A DNA stretch of 64,000 nucleotides, from positions 1-64,000 of the forward strand of contig JAFSGC010000002.1 of the NCBI GenBank assembly GCA_017434825.1, given 5' to 3'. Below are positions 16,217 to 24,447 of the stretch, in pieces. Under the pieces are notes generated by a model that searched no databases, had not been told where the DNA came from, and worked only from the letters and a program-made list of their open reading frames with translations. A program made the translations under genes and the position numbers. The stretch comes from Bacilli bacterium (GTDB lineage: Bacteria > Bacillota_I > Bacilli_A > RF39 > UBA660). Numbering within the stretch: position 1 is the first letter of the stretch; every line of letters starts with the position of its first letter.

Positions 16217-17851
16217 CTACTTCTTAAAAATCTTATTTAATTTATCTCCAAACACATTCTTTATAGTACCAAGTTTTAAAGTAAATAATAAATAAACAAT
16301 TAAACCTACTACAGAATATCCAAGAATTATAAATAAATTAATAATTCTTGTAGAACTCACTATTGGAATAATAAATTTCATTAAGAAAAGTATTACAACC
16401 ATTAACATACATCCACATAAGATATCCATAAAGTTTTTAACAGTTTCCTCATACTCAACTTTATATTTTATATGTAATGATACTAAACAAATTATAAATG
16501 ATACCAAATATGCAATTATACTTGCAGTAATAACTCCATAATATCCAGGCATTCCATATTGATGAAATGTATTAATCATACCAGCATTTAATAAAAATTT
16601 AATAATTACTCCCGTAACTAAACTAATAAATACTGTTTTATAATCTTTCATTACTTGAACAATAGAAATAGCCGCAGTAAATAATCCCATAATAAGACCT
16701 ACAAATATAAAGTAAGCTAAAACACTTGGACCGTATTTACTAGTTCCGTAAAATAACATCCATACAGGTTCAGCTAAAAAACTCAATCCAATAGTCATTG
16801 GCAACATTAAAAATAACAATATTCCTAATGCCTGATTAATTTTCTTATTAATATCCTTATGATCTTTCTTTACCACACTCTGTGTAAGATTAGGAATTAA
16901 ACTAACAATTACACCTGTTGATACTGATAAGATAATCATATTAAATTTAGAACTCCATGTAGAAAGCATACTCATTACTGTTTCTGCATCACTTACACTA
17001 AACTTAGCATACTCTACTAACCCTTTAACAACAGTAACCATATCAATATAGTTATACAAAGACTTAAATATATCAATTAATATAAATGGAACAGCATATA
17101 CTACCAATTTTCTAAAAATCATTTTATCAGTAATAATAGGCTCATTTACATTTCTAACTTTTTCATCAAATTTCTTTTTATTTCTATATCTTTTATCAAC
17201 AAGATAAAAATATGATACAAATGCCCCTATTGTTGCACCTACTAACGCAACACCTACTGCACTTGTAAGTGATAATTTAAATACCTTTAATGTTAAAAAA
17301 CTTCCTAAAACAATAATTAAAACTCTAACTATTTGTTCAATAACTTGTGATATAGATGGAGGGCTCATAAATCTATGTCCCTCAAAATATCCCCTATATA
17401 TACTTAGTACAGGAACTATTAATATTGCAGTAGAAATAACTCTAATAACAAAAGTTACATCTTCTATAGTATTTCCACCTACTAAATCCCCAAGTATTGC
17501 TTTAGCTAAAAGTGGAGCGAATAAAATCAAAACTAAAAAACATATAAATCCTAATAATAAAGCAACTTTCTTACCAATTTTAAACGCTCTTTTCTTCGCA
17601 CTATAATAACCTAATGTTTGATACTCACTAACAATCTTACTCATTGCAAGAGGAATACCCGCAGTTGCTAAAGACATAAATAAAGCATATATAGTATAAG
17701 CATAACCATATAATGCTCCACCCTGTTCTCCAATAACCGCATGAAAAGGAATAACATACACAATACCAAGTATTTTAGAAATAACAATACCTAAAGTAGT
17801 AATAAAAGCACCAGTAACAAATGAATTTTTCTTCATCGTCTTGTCCTTCAT
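16217..17851 (-). CDS. MurJ/SpoVB-type lipid flippase (MOP superfamily)
   Basis: A polytopic membrane protein of 544 residues with about 14 predicted transmembrane helices, of the multidrug/oligosaccharidyl-lipid/polysaccharide exporter superfamily. The start GAFITTLGIVISKILGIVYV and the segments GIPLAMSKIVSEYQ and YRGYFEGHRFMSPPSISQVIEQ are typical of the SpoVB/YtgP branch, which flips lipid II or related polyprenyl-linked sugars across the membrane. I place the start at the ATG at 17851 with AGGAGGG upstream; the longer frame to 17890 has no ribosome binding site. The gene for a 39-residue membrane protein follows at once. It could alternatively export another wall polysaccharide. Confidence 0.82.
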   Translation of the reverse strand: MKDKTMKKNSFVTGAFITTLGIVISKILGIVYVIPFHAVIGEQGGALYGYAYTIYALFMSLATAGIPLAMSKIVSEYQTLGYYSAKKRAFKIGKKVALLLGFICFLVLILFAPLLAKAILGDLVGGNTIEDVTFVIRVISTAILIVPVLSIYRGYFEGHRFMSPPSISQVIEQIVRVLIIVLGSFLTLKVFKLSLTSAVGVALVGATIGAFVSYFYLVDKRYRNKKKFDEKVRNVNEPIITDKMIFRKLVVYAVPFILIDIFKSLYNYIDMVTVVKGLVEYAKFSVSDAETVMSMLSTWSSKFNMIILSVSTGVIVSLIPNLTQSVVKKDHKDINKKINQALGILLFLMLPMTIGLSFLAEPVWMLFYGTSKYGPSVLAYFIFVGLIMGLFTAAISIVQVMKDYKTVFISLVTGVIIKFLLNAGMINTFHQYGMPGYYGVITASIIAYLVSFIICLVSLHIKYKVEYEETVKNFMDILCGCMLMVVILFLMKFIIPIVSSTRIINLFIILGYSVVGLIVYLLFTLKLGTIKNVFGDKLNKIFKK

Positions 17852-17890
17852 CTTATCCCTCCTAATATTATTATCATACCACAAATACAT

Positions 17891-17921
17891 AAAAAAAACA
17901 CTAAGACTTCTATCTTAATGT
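17891..17921 (-). terminator. Terminator of the Cse60-like gene
   Basis: ACACTAAGA (17898-17906) and TCTTAATGT (17913-17921) pair with one G-U, followed by eight U on the minus strand. Confidence 0.78.
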
Positions 17922-18092
17922 TCAACTATAAATAATCATCGCTGAAAAACAAAAGACTTGTTCATCACTAAATACTCCTACACTAACCTGATATTTAATA
18001 TCAATTACATTAATATTATTATCAGATAAAAAATTATTTACTTCATCTTCTAAATCTTTTTCATCCTCTAAATCAAAAATCTTCACCTTCAT
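17922..18092 (-). CDS. Cse60-like small protein
   Basis: The 56-residue product from the ATG at 18092 (GGTGAT upstream) begins MKVKIFDLEDEKDLEDEVNN, then INVIDIKYQVSVGVF and EQVFCFSAMIIY. This matches the pattern of the sporulation protein Cse60 family (short N-terminal strand, Glu/Asp-rich helix, IDIKYQV strand, YCYSALI-type strand). In Bacillus cse60 is a sigma-E-dependent gene of unknown function, but homologues occur in non-sporulating Firmicutes. The longer frame to 18167 is rejected because its extra 25 codons overlap the divergent promoter region and lack a ribosome binding site. Confidence 0.75.
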   Translation of the reverse strand: MKVKIFDLEDEKDLEDEVNNFLSDNNINVIDIKYQVSVGVFSDEQVFCFSAMIIYS

Positions 18093-18153
18093 ATAATCAC
18101 CAAAAGTATTATAAATATTTATTTTCGCAAACAATGTAGAAAAATTAAAAAAA

Positions 18154-18182
18154 TTGCAAAAAAACAACTTTTATGTTATAAT
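18154..18182 (+). promoter_or_regulatory. Promoter of the HipA-like gene
   Basis: TTGCAA (18154-18159) and TATAAT (18177-18182) with a 17-base spacer. Its position shows that coding must start downstream at 18214, where a G6-containing ribosome binding site (18199-18204) precedes the ATG. Confidence 0.75.
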
Positions 18183-18213
18183 CTACAGAAAAAAAAGAGG
18201 GGGGAAGATTTAT

Positions 18214-19092
18214 ATGATAACAATTGATAATTCATATACAATTCTTCCAGATAAATTAAGAGGAAGAAAACCAAAATTTAAACTAAAAAAAGATGGGAAA
18301 ACATACATATATAAGTATGGTTCTCTAAATAATGAAATATGGGCAGAATTAATAGCTGAACAATTAGGAAAACAAGCAGATATAGAAATGGCACACTATG
18401 AAGTAGCAGAATATAAAGGAACAATTGGAGTTCTAACTGATTATTTTCTAGACTCAACAGAATTAATTATTTCAAGTGATAATCTTAAAGCCAATATTCA
18501 AAATATATATGATGAAAATAATATAAATATAAACTTAAAAGAAAATACTATTTCAAATTTAGTTCTTGCCGCTTCAATGTACGATGATCGAGTAGATCCA
18601 AAACAATTAATGTTAGAGCTAATGCAACGTTGGTGCTTTTACGGATTAATTATGGAAAGTGACAAAAACGAAACAAATATTGGTTTTATAAAAGGTCTAA
18701 AACCATTAAGATTAACTCCAGATTATGACAACTCATCAATGGCAGCGTTAGACAATAACATTCAAAATTTCATTAGCTCATTAATGCAAGGACAAAACTT
18801 TTACGGAATTACTGATGGATTTAAATCAAATCTAAAAATTAATAAAGATGACACTGAAGACTTTTTTATTGATTTTGCAAATTTTTGTCAAAAATATCCA
18901 AGTCAAGCAAAATATTGTATAACAAAATTAAATAATATTAATGTTGATGAAGCTTTTGAAAAAGTTGAAAAAATTAACCAAGTCAGCATACCATGGGAAG
19001 TACAATTCTGGGTTTCAAAAACAATAACATCAAGGCTAGAAGACATGAACAATATCTATAAACAAAATCATGCAAAACAGTTAGTAAAATAA
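18214..19092 (+). CDS. HipA-like kinase-fold protein
   Basis: A 292-residue protein resembling the C-terminal kinase domain of HipA, a Ser/Thr kinase fold with similarity to PI3/4-kinases. Candidate elements are the ATP-binding Lys in TYIYKYGS (about residue 29), the catalytic loop ESDKNETNIGFI (D-x4-N, about residues 149-160), and the metal-binding LTPDYDNSSMA (Asp-Tyr-Asp-Asn). The HipA N-terminal subdomain is missing and no HipB-type DNA-binding partner lies nearby, so it is not a classic toxin-antitoxin pair. Stand-alone kinases of this type (CtkA-like) are known. The gene has its own promoter and terminator. Substrate unknown. Confidence 0.62.
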   Translation: MITIDNSYTILPDKLRGRKPKFKLKKDGKTYIYKYGSLNNEIWAELIAEQLGKQADIEMAHYEVAEYKGTIGVLTDYFLDSTELIISSDNLKANIQNIYDENNININLKENTISNLVLAASMYDDRVDPKQLMLELMQRWCFYGLIMESDKNETNIGFIKGLKPLRLTPDYDNSSMAALDNNIQNFISSLMQGQNFYGITDGFKSNLKINKDDTEDFFIDFANFCQKYPSQAKYCITKLNNINVDEAFEKVEKINQVSIPWEVQFWVSKTITSRLEDMNNIYKQNHAKQLVK

Positions 19093-19107
19093 ACTAACTG
19101 TTTTTTT
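19077..19107 (+). terminator. Terminator of the HipA-like gene
   Basis: ACAGTTAGT (19077-19085) and ACTAACTGT (19093-19101) form a nine-base stem followed by T7. Confidence 0.88.
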
Positions 19108-19110
19108 ATA

Positions 19111-19138
19111 AAAAAAAGATTAGCTCTAACACTAACCT
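19111..19138 (-). terminator. Terminator of leuS
   Basis: AGATTAG (19117-19123) and CTAACCT (19132-19138) pair with one G-U, followed on the minus strand by U7. Confidence 0.65.
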
Positions 19139-21525
19139 TTCACTACTATATTAACAATTTTTCCTTTAATAACAATAACTTTAACTACTTCTTTTCCTTC
19201 AATATGACGACAAACATTCTCTTCAGCTAAAGCCTTTTCTTTAATTGATTCTTCATCTTCATCTACTGCAATTTTTACTGTTGCTCTTACTTTACCATTA
19301 ACTTGAACAGCTATTTCTTTTTCTGCTTCTCCAAGTAATGATTCATCCCATGTAGGCCATGCTTCATATGCAATTGTATTATCATGTCCTAACATTTCCC
19401 ATAACTCTTCACCAATATGAGGAGCAACAGGGTTAAGTAACTTAACAAATCCTTCAGCATATTCTTTAGGGAATACATCTTCTTTATAAACTGCATTAAT
19501 AAAGATCATCATTTGACTAATAGCAGTATTAAATCCTAATGATTCAAAATCAGTAGAAACTTTCTTAACTGTTTGATGATAAATCTTTTCAAGATTCTTA
19601 TTTTCTTCATCCTTAATCTTACCAGATTCAAATAAACGATAAATTCTGTCTAAGAACTTTTGAGCACCTTCAACACCTTGTTGACTCCAAGGTTTAGAAG
19701 CTTCAAGTGGTCCCATAAACATTTCATATAAACGTAATGTATCTGCACCATAATTATTAACAATATCCATTGGGTCAATACAGAATTCTGGGAATCTCTT
19801 ACCCATTTTAATTCCATTAGCACCTAAAATCATACCTTGATGAACTAATTTCCTAAAAGGTTCTTTAACAGGACATAATCCTTTATCATATAAGTAATTT
19901 GTCCAAATTCTAGAATACATTAAGTGTCCAACCGCATGTTCTGGTCCACCAATATATAAGTCTACTGGTAACCAATGTTTTAATAATTCTTGATTTGCAA
20001 ACTCTTTATCGTTTTCAGGGTCAATATATCTTAAGAAATACCAAGAAGAACCAGCAGAACCAGGCATTGTAGAAGTTTCTCTAACACCTTTGATACCATT
20101 CTTATTATATTGTTTCCATTCTGTAGCATTTTCAAGAGGAGCTTTACCATTATGTCCTTTATAATCTTCAAGTTCTGGTAATACTAGTGGCAATTCACTA
20201 TCATCTAGCATATGAATCTTACCATCTTCTTCATAAACAACTGGCATTGGTTCTCCCCAATATCTTTGACGAGCAAATATCCATTCTCTCATCTTATAAT
20301 TAATTTGTTTAGAACCAATCTTTCTTTCTTCTAACCAATTAATCATAGCATCAATTGCATCTTCTTTATTCATACCATCCATAAATCCAGAATTAATATG
20401 AACACCATCACCTGTATAAGCTTCTTTAGAAATATCTCCACCTTCAAGTACTTGAATAATTTCAATATTAAATTTTTTAGCAAATTCATAATCTCTATCA
20501 TCATGTGCAGGAACTGCCATAATAGCACCAGTACCATAAGTAGCAAGTACATAATCAGAAATATAAATTGGAATTTCTTTATCATTAACAGGGTTTATTG
20601 CATATGCACCAATAAATACACCTGTTTTATCTTTATTTAATTCTGTTCTTTCAAGATCACTCTTAGAAGCACATACTTTTTTATAAGCTTCTACTTCTTC
20701 CTTCTTATCATCACTTGTAATTAAATCAACAAGTTCATGTTCAGGAGACATAACACAATAAGTAGCTCCAAATAATGTATCACAACGAGTTGTAAATACT
20801 TTGAATTCTTTATCAGTATCTTTTATTTTAAAGATTACATGTGCACCAATTGATTTACCAATCCAGTTTCTTTGCATTTCTTTAGTAGATTCTGGCCAAT
20901 CAATTTCATCCATTCCTTCAAGTAATCTTTCTGCAAAAGCAGCTTGGTCAATAACCCATTGTTTCATATTTTTTCTAACAACAGGATATCCCCCACGTTC
21001 ACTTTTACCATCAATAATTTCATCATTAGATAAAACTGTACCTAATTCTTCACACCAGTTAACTGGCATATCAACGTATTTAGCATAACCATCTTCATAT
21101 AACTTTTTAAATATCCATTGAGTCCACTTATAATAAGCAGGATCACTAGTTTGTACTGTCTTAGTCCAATCATAATCAAATCCAATAGATCTTAATTGTT
21201 CACCAAAAGTTTCAATATTCTTTTGTGTAAATCCATTAGGGTGATTTCCAGTACTTACTGCATATTGTTCAGCAGGAAGTCCAAATGAATCATACCCCAT
21301 TGGATGAAGTACATTATATCCTTGCATTCTCTTCATACGAGATACAATATCAGTAGCAGTATATCCCTCAGGGTGTCCTGCATGTAGTCCTACACCAGAT
21401 GGATAAGGAAACATATCAAGAGCATAGAACTTAGGTTTACTAAAATCCCATACATCAGTGTGGAAAGTATCATTTTCTTCCCAATATTTTCTCCATTTTT
21501 TTTCTATATCTTTAAAATTATACAT
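19132..21525 (-). CDS. leuS: Leucine--tRNA ligase
   Basis: LeuS charges tRNA-Leu with leucine and edits mischarged tRNA. The 797-residue length is normal. The class I HIGH motif appears as HAGH at residues 48-51 ([17 protein letters not shown]), followed by [18 protein letters not shown]. The editing domain is visible around [19 protein letters not shown] and the conserved [15 protein letters not shown]. The signature loop reads KMGKRFPEF instead of KMSKS; I believe this variant occurs in other Firmicutes-type LeuS, and the flanking [18 protein letters not shown] is intact. A Val-rich C-terminal tRNA-binding domain follows ([13 protein letters not shown]). It lies in a T-box-controlled operon. 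Confidence 0.97.
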   Translation of the reverse strand: MYNFKDIEKKWRKYWEENDTFHTDVWDFSKPKFYALDMFPYPSGVGLHAGHPEGYTATDIVSRMKRMQGYNVLHPMGYDSFGLPAEQYAVSTGNHPNGFTQKNIETFGEQLRSIGFDYDWTKTVQTSDPAYYKWTQWIFKKLYEDGYAKYVDMPVNWCEELGTVLSNDEIIDGKSERGGYPVVRKNMKQWVIDQAAFAERLLEGMDEIDWPESTKEMQRNWIGKSIGAHVIFKIKDTDKEFKVFTTRCDTLFGATYCVMSPEHELVDLITSDDKKEEVEAYKKVCASKSDLERTELNKDKTGVFIGAYAINPVNDKEIPIYISDYVLATYGTGAIMAVPAHDDRDYEFAKKFNIEIIQVLEGGDISKEAYTGDGVHINSGFMDGMNKEDAIDAMINWLEERKIGSKQINYKMREWIFARQRYWGEPMPVVYEEDGKIHMLDDSELPLVLPELEDYKGHNGKAPLENATEWKQYNKNGIKGVRETSTMPGSAGSSWYFLRYIDPENDKEFANQELLKHWLPVDLYIGGPEHAVGHLMYSRIWTNYLYDKGLCPVKEPFRKLVHQGMILGANGIKMGKRFPEFCIDPMDIVNNYGADTLRLYEMFMGPLEASKPWSQQGVEGAQKFLDRIYRLFESGKIKDEENKNLEKIYHQTVKKVSTDFESLGFNTAISQMMIFINAVYKEDVFPKEYAEGFVKLLNPVAPHIGEELWEMLGHDNTIAYEAWPTWDESLLGEAEKEIAVQVNGKVRATVKIAVDEDEESIKEKALAEENVCRHIEGKEVVKVIVIKGKIVNIVVKG

Positions 21526-21882
21526 CTAAATCAATCCTTTCTTCTTATAAACTAAATAAACTATATGATAACTAATTAATATTACTGGAACTACGAGCAG
21601 TAGAACCACTAACATTTGTAATAATCCATTTTCAAATAACATTGCCAGTGTAACAATAAGTGCCATATCAAACGAAGATACAAATGCACATACATGCAAT
21701 AACTTATGATAATCTAACTTTTTTAAATTAAACTTATACTTTGTTACTAAAAATTTAATTTCAACAGGCTCTTTATTATCTTTTTTCTTCTTCTCATGTT
21801 TCTTCGCCCTATTAACAATTAATAATTCATAAGCAATAAGTATAACAACATAACTCATAATAAATAAAATTAATTCTTGCAT
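21526..21882 (-). CDS. Small membrane protein in the leuS operon
   Basis: From the ATG at 21882 (AAGGAGG upstream) 118 residues are encoded. There is one N-terminal transmembrane helix (about residues 2-20), a short basic loop (NRAKKHEKKKKDNK), a middle soluble segment with KFLVTKYKFNLKKLDYHKLLH, and two more helices (about residues 65-110). The layout resembles small membrane proteins of unknown function found beside leuS in some Firmicutes, but I cannot name it. It is the first gene after the Leu-type T-box and its stop is adjacent to the leuS ATG, so it shares leucine-responsive control. Confidence 0.75.
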   Translation of the reverse strand: MQELILFIMSYVVILIAYELLIVNRAKKHEKKKKDNKEPVEIKFLVTKYKFNLKKLDYHKLLHVCAFVSSFDMALIVTLAMLFENGLLQMLVVLLLVVPVILISYHIVYLVYKKKGLI

Positions 21883-21900
21883 AAATCCTCCTTTATTAAT

Positions 21901-22111
21901 AAAAAAACTATTCATCCACATAAGGACGAATAGTTCGCGGTACCACCTTAATTCATAGTTAAACTATGCAACTTTAATAGATATAAAGGTCTTACCCTAC
22001 ATATTAATAAACTAGTCAAGTTCATAACCTCTTAATACTTATTTTCACCAGACATAAGCTCTCTAAAATTAAGAATAATTACTACTACTACCAGCAACAT
22101 CTCAAAAATAT
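21901..22111 (-). ncRNA. T-box riboswitch upstream of the leuS operon (Leu specificity)
   Basis: The minus strand contains AAGGTGGTACCGCG (complement of 21935-21948), the antiterminator core that pairs with the tRNA acceptor end. Stem I features AGAGAG and GGTGAAAATAAG are present. The specifier loop reads GAACTTGAC; CUU, or TUG aligned as in the Tyr T-box of this window (UUG), both read Leu. The terminator is CTATTCGTCC/GGATGAATAG with a U7 run at 21901-21907. Uncharged tRNA-Leu should turn on the small membrane protein and leuS. Confidence 0.94.
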
Positions 22112-22117
22112 ATCAAT

Positions 22118-22146
22118 AGTATAGTATTATTTCTTAATTTTTTCAA
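22118..22146 (-). promoter_or_regulatory. Promoter of the leuS T-box transcript
   Basis: TTGAAA (complement of 22141-22146) and TATACT (complement of 22118-22123) with a 17-base spacer place the transcription start near 22111. Confidence 0.75.
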
Positions 22147-22160
22147 GTACAAACTACCAA

Positions 22161-23378
22161 TTAATTAAATAATTTTTTTCTATAAATTAGACATCCACCA
22201 ATACCTAATATCATAATAATAGCACTAATAATATAAGTTACTGCACTATCACCAGTTTTTGGATTTTCAATTTTCTTTAATTGATTAAATGCTTTAGTTA
22301 CCGCATCAATCATTTTATTAACATCTGCTTGTTTACTCTTTCCAAGTTCCCAATCAACCTTTTCAAGTTCTTTTTCTAAAGCAGTAATACTTTCTTTAGT
22401 ATAAGTATCTACTCCTTCATCAATTACCTTTTCAATAATTTCATCTATCTTACTATAATCAGCATAAACAAAATTAACTGAATAAGTACCATCTTCATTT
22501 TTAACACTTTCTGAATCAGCATTCATATAAGTAGAAACATCTTGATTAAAGTCACCATTTATAACTTCAATCTTACCTTCCCCCTCAGTAGATAAAATCT
22601 CTTTACCAGAAACTGCAATAAATGTTCCTCCATTAATTTGAACATTTCCTGCAGCTTTCAATACACCAGTTGCTCCTTCAGAAAAAGTCCCACCATTAAT
22701 TACAGTATTATCTCCAGGATCACTAGTAACAGATCTTTTTCCACCAACAAATGTTCCACCATTAATAACTAGGTTAGTTTTAACACTTTCATCATATGAA
22801 TATTCCAAATTATTAGAACTATTTGATATATCCCAGCCAGATGCAATTAAAGATGAGCCTTTAGTAGCATCACCACTATTTAAATTAACACCTTCATTAA
22901 CTGTAACTGTTCCTAAATTTTTAATAATATATCCACTATTACCAGTAGTTTTACCATTTTTACTTCTAGTATATGTTCCGCCATTTAAAATCAATGTTGC
23001 ACCAGGGTGATTACCTATTACAGGAGCTGACCAGTCACCATTATTTGCTTTATTAACTACAGTACCAGAACCATTAATAGTTAATTTACCCATATTTTCA
23101 ATTACAAGTACATCTGTCCAATCACTTGTTGATATTGTATAACCATTTAAATTTAATATAATTTCAGCATCTTTAGCAATTTTTATGTAAGTTGCAGCGC
23201 TCTTAGTAATGTTAACTTCTCCTTTTCCAGAAAAAACAACATAAGTAGCTCCTTTAACTTCTTCTGATTCAGTAATGCCAGAAGAAACAGTCCAATTTTT
23301 CTCTGCAGCATTAACATTACAACTAATTCCCAAAAATAGAACTAACACTAATATTATTTTAAACACACTTTTCTTCAT
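22161..23378 (-). CDS. Sortase-anchored surface protein with beta-helix-like and FIVAR-like domains
   Basis: A 405-residue surface protein. It has a signal peptide with likely cleavage after NVNA (about residue 25). A region of short repeats rich in NGGT (LILNGGTYT, LVINGGTFVGG, TVINGGTFSEG, VQINGGTFIAV) from about residue 120 to 275 resembles a right-handed parallel beta-helix. A helical segment at about 310-365 (YTKESITALEKELEKVDWEL, VNKMIDAVTKAFNQLKKI) resembles a FIVAR-type domain. The C-terminus carries the sorting signal NPKTGD, a hydrophobic helix and RKKLFN, so it should be attached to the wall by a sortase. Its promoter contains a G10 tract, suggesting on/off or graded switching. Confidence 0.88.
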   Translation of the reverse strand: MKKSVFKIILVLVLFLGISCNVNAAEKNWTVSSGITESEEVKGATYVVFSGKGEVNITKSAATYIKIAKDAEIILNLNGYTISTSDWTDVLVIENMGKLTINGSGTVVNKANNGDWSAPVIGNHPGATLILNGGTYTRSKNGKTTGNSGYIIKNLGTVTVNEGVNLNSGDATKGSSLIASGWDISNSSNNLEYSYDESVKTNLVINGGTFVGGKRSVTSDPGDNTVINGGTFSEGATGVLKAAGNVQINGGTFIAVSGKEILSTEGEGKIEVINGDFNQDVSTYMNADSESVKNEDGTYSVNFVYADYSKIDEIIEKVIDEGVDTYTKESITALEKELEKVDWELGKSKQADVNKMIDAVTKAFNQLKKIENPKTGDSAVTYIISAIIMILGIGGCLIYRKKLFN

Positions 23379-23410
23379 AAAATTATCTCCTATCTTCCTA
23401 TTCTAATAAA

Positions 23411-23441
23411 ATTGTACCCCCCCCCCACATCATTTTGTCAA
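23411..23441 (-). promoter_or_regulatory. Promoter with a G10 homopolymer in the -35/-10 spacer (predicted phase-variable)
   Basis: On the minus strand TTGACA (complement of 23436-23441) and TACAAT (complement of 23411-23416) flank a 19-base spacer that contains ten consecutive Gs (complement of 23417-23426). Spacing would become optimal at 17 bases if two Gs were lost. The gene 30 bases downstream encodes a wall-anchored surface protein. Slipped-strand change of tract length is therefore predicted to change promoter strength. Confidence 0.8.
23417..23426 (-). repeat. Poly-G (G10) simple sequence repeat
   Basis: Ten consecutive C on the plus strand, the longest G/C homopolymer seen in this very AT-rich window. 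Its location inside a promoter spacer argues against chance. Confidence 0.95.
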
Positions 23442-23478
23442 TATCCACAGGTTCACTTTTTCAACAATGTTTTTTCAC

Positions 23479-23501
23479 AAAAAAAGAAGCCAAAGCTTCT
23501 T
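23479..23501 (-). terminator. Terminator of the 23500-24435 gene
   Basis: AAGAAGC (23484-23490) CAAA GCTTCTT (23495-23501) with a U7 run on the minus strand. Confidence 0.87.
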
Positions 23502-24435
23502 ATTTACTTCCTCCTGTATATGGAGTATCAAATGTACTACCTAACATCTCATCTCCAACAGACCAAGCTTCTTGAATAAGTTCACTCTCAGTATCAAATT
23601 TAACACTAGATACTTCAGTACTTAAAGTAATTTCATTCTTTCTAACATAATCTCTATATTTATCAACTAATGTTAATACTTCATCATAGAACTCAAACTC
23701 ACCTTCTCTAAAGAATTCACTTAAAGTTAAAAGTAAAGGTTCTAAATCACTCTCATTAATTTCTGTAATAGGATCATCACTATTAACATTATTATATATT
23801 TCTACCCCAAGTACTAGTGGATAAGTAATTCTAATATCATTTTCTCCATAAGCATATAAAGTACCCTCTGGATAATTTAATAAAATACCTTTTTGTTCAT
23901 CAGTAAATATATTATAAAAACTATCTTTTTTAGACATATCAAGTAATACACTACTTAATACTTTATCATCTACAAAAGTATTCTTTAAATAATTTACTAA
24001 AGCTGTATCTCTTAAGTCTTCACTCGCACGAAGAGAAACAAGTAACTCTAAAGCATCCCTTCCTCCTTCTTTAGCAAGATGAAGTAAAAAATCATAACTA
24101 TTAAATATAGAATAAGCAATTAAACTATAATCAAATATTGGAGTATTCTCTAATGAATCTAACCAATAATCAACATCTCCATTAGAAAAACATAATCCAA
24201 CAAACTCTCTAGTTAAATCAAAAAGATCATTTTTCTCTTTATCACTCATTCCCTTAGTAACAGATGCATCAAAAACATCATCCAAGTCACCATTAACAAA
24301 ATGATTAATCATTACATCATATAAAGATAAATCTTGATCAAACTCAATTTCATCAGTATATCTAAGAATAGTTTCTTGTTTTAACTTTTCTAATCTCTTA
24401 ATTCCTTCATCTATAATATCTTGTTTAGTCTTCAT
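23500..24435 (-). CDS. Hypothetical helical protein
   Basis: A 311-residue soluble, acidic, largely alpha-helical protein without signal peptide or membrane helix. It contains patterns such as YDVMINHFVNGDLDD, LFDLTREFVGLCFSNGD, LLHLAKEGGRDALELLVSL and LEPLLLTLSEFFREGEFEF that hint at helical repeats. No catalytic motif is recognised. It follows the GH31 glucosidase by 12 bases and shares its transcript, with a terminator just after its stop, so it could be an accessory protein of the same pathway, but nothing proves this. Confidence 0.7.
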   Translation of the reverse strand: MKTKQDIIDEGIKRLEKLKQETILRYTDEIEFDQDLSLYDVMINHFVNGDLDDVFDASVTKGMSDKEKNDLFDLTREFVGLCFSNGDVDYWLDSLENTPIFDYSLIAYSIFNSYDFLLHLAKEGGRDALELLVSLRASEDLRDTALVNYLKNTFVDDKVLSSVLLDMSKKDSFYNIFTDEQKGILLNYPEGTLYAYGENDIRITYPLVLGVEIYNNVNSDDPITEINESDLEPLLLTLSEFFREGEFEFYDEVLTLVDKYRDYVRKNEITLSTEVSSVKFDTESELIQEAWSVGDEMLGSTFDTPYTGGSK

Positions 24436-24447
24436 AAATGAGTCCTC

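Noticed and set aside
18199-18204. G6 run beside the HipA-like start as a second phase-variable tract
   Set aside because: It is short and forms the ribosome binding site; six bases are too few for high slippage, so I treat it as normal.
20370-21088. Several frames of 70-95 residues within leuS
   Set aside because: All are inside leuS in other frames; leuS is collinear with its family over the entire region.
19132-21525. KMGKR in LeuS as a damaged KMSKS motif
   Set aside because: The flanking sequence is intact and I believe similar variants occur in other LeuS proteins, so it is probably functional.
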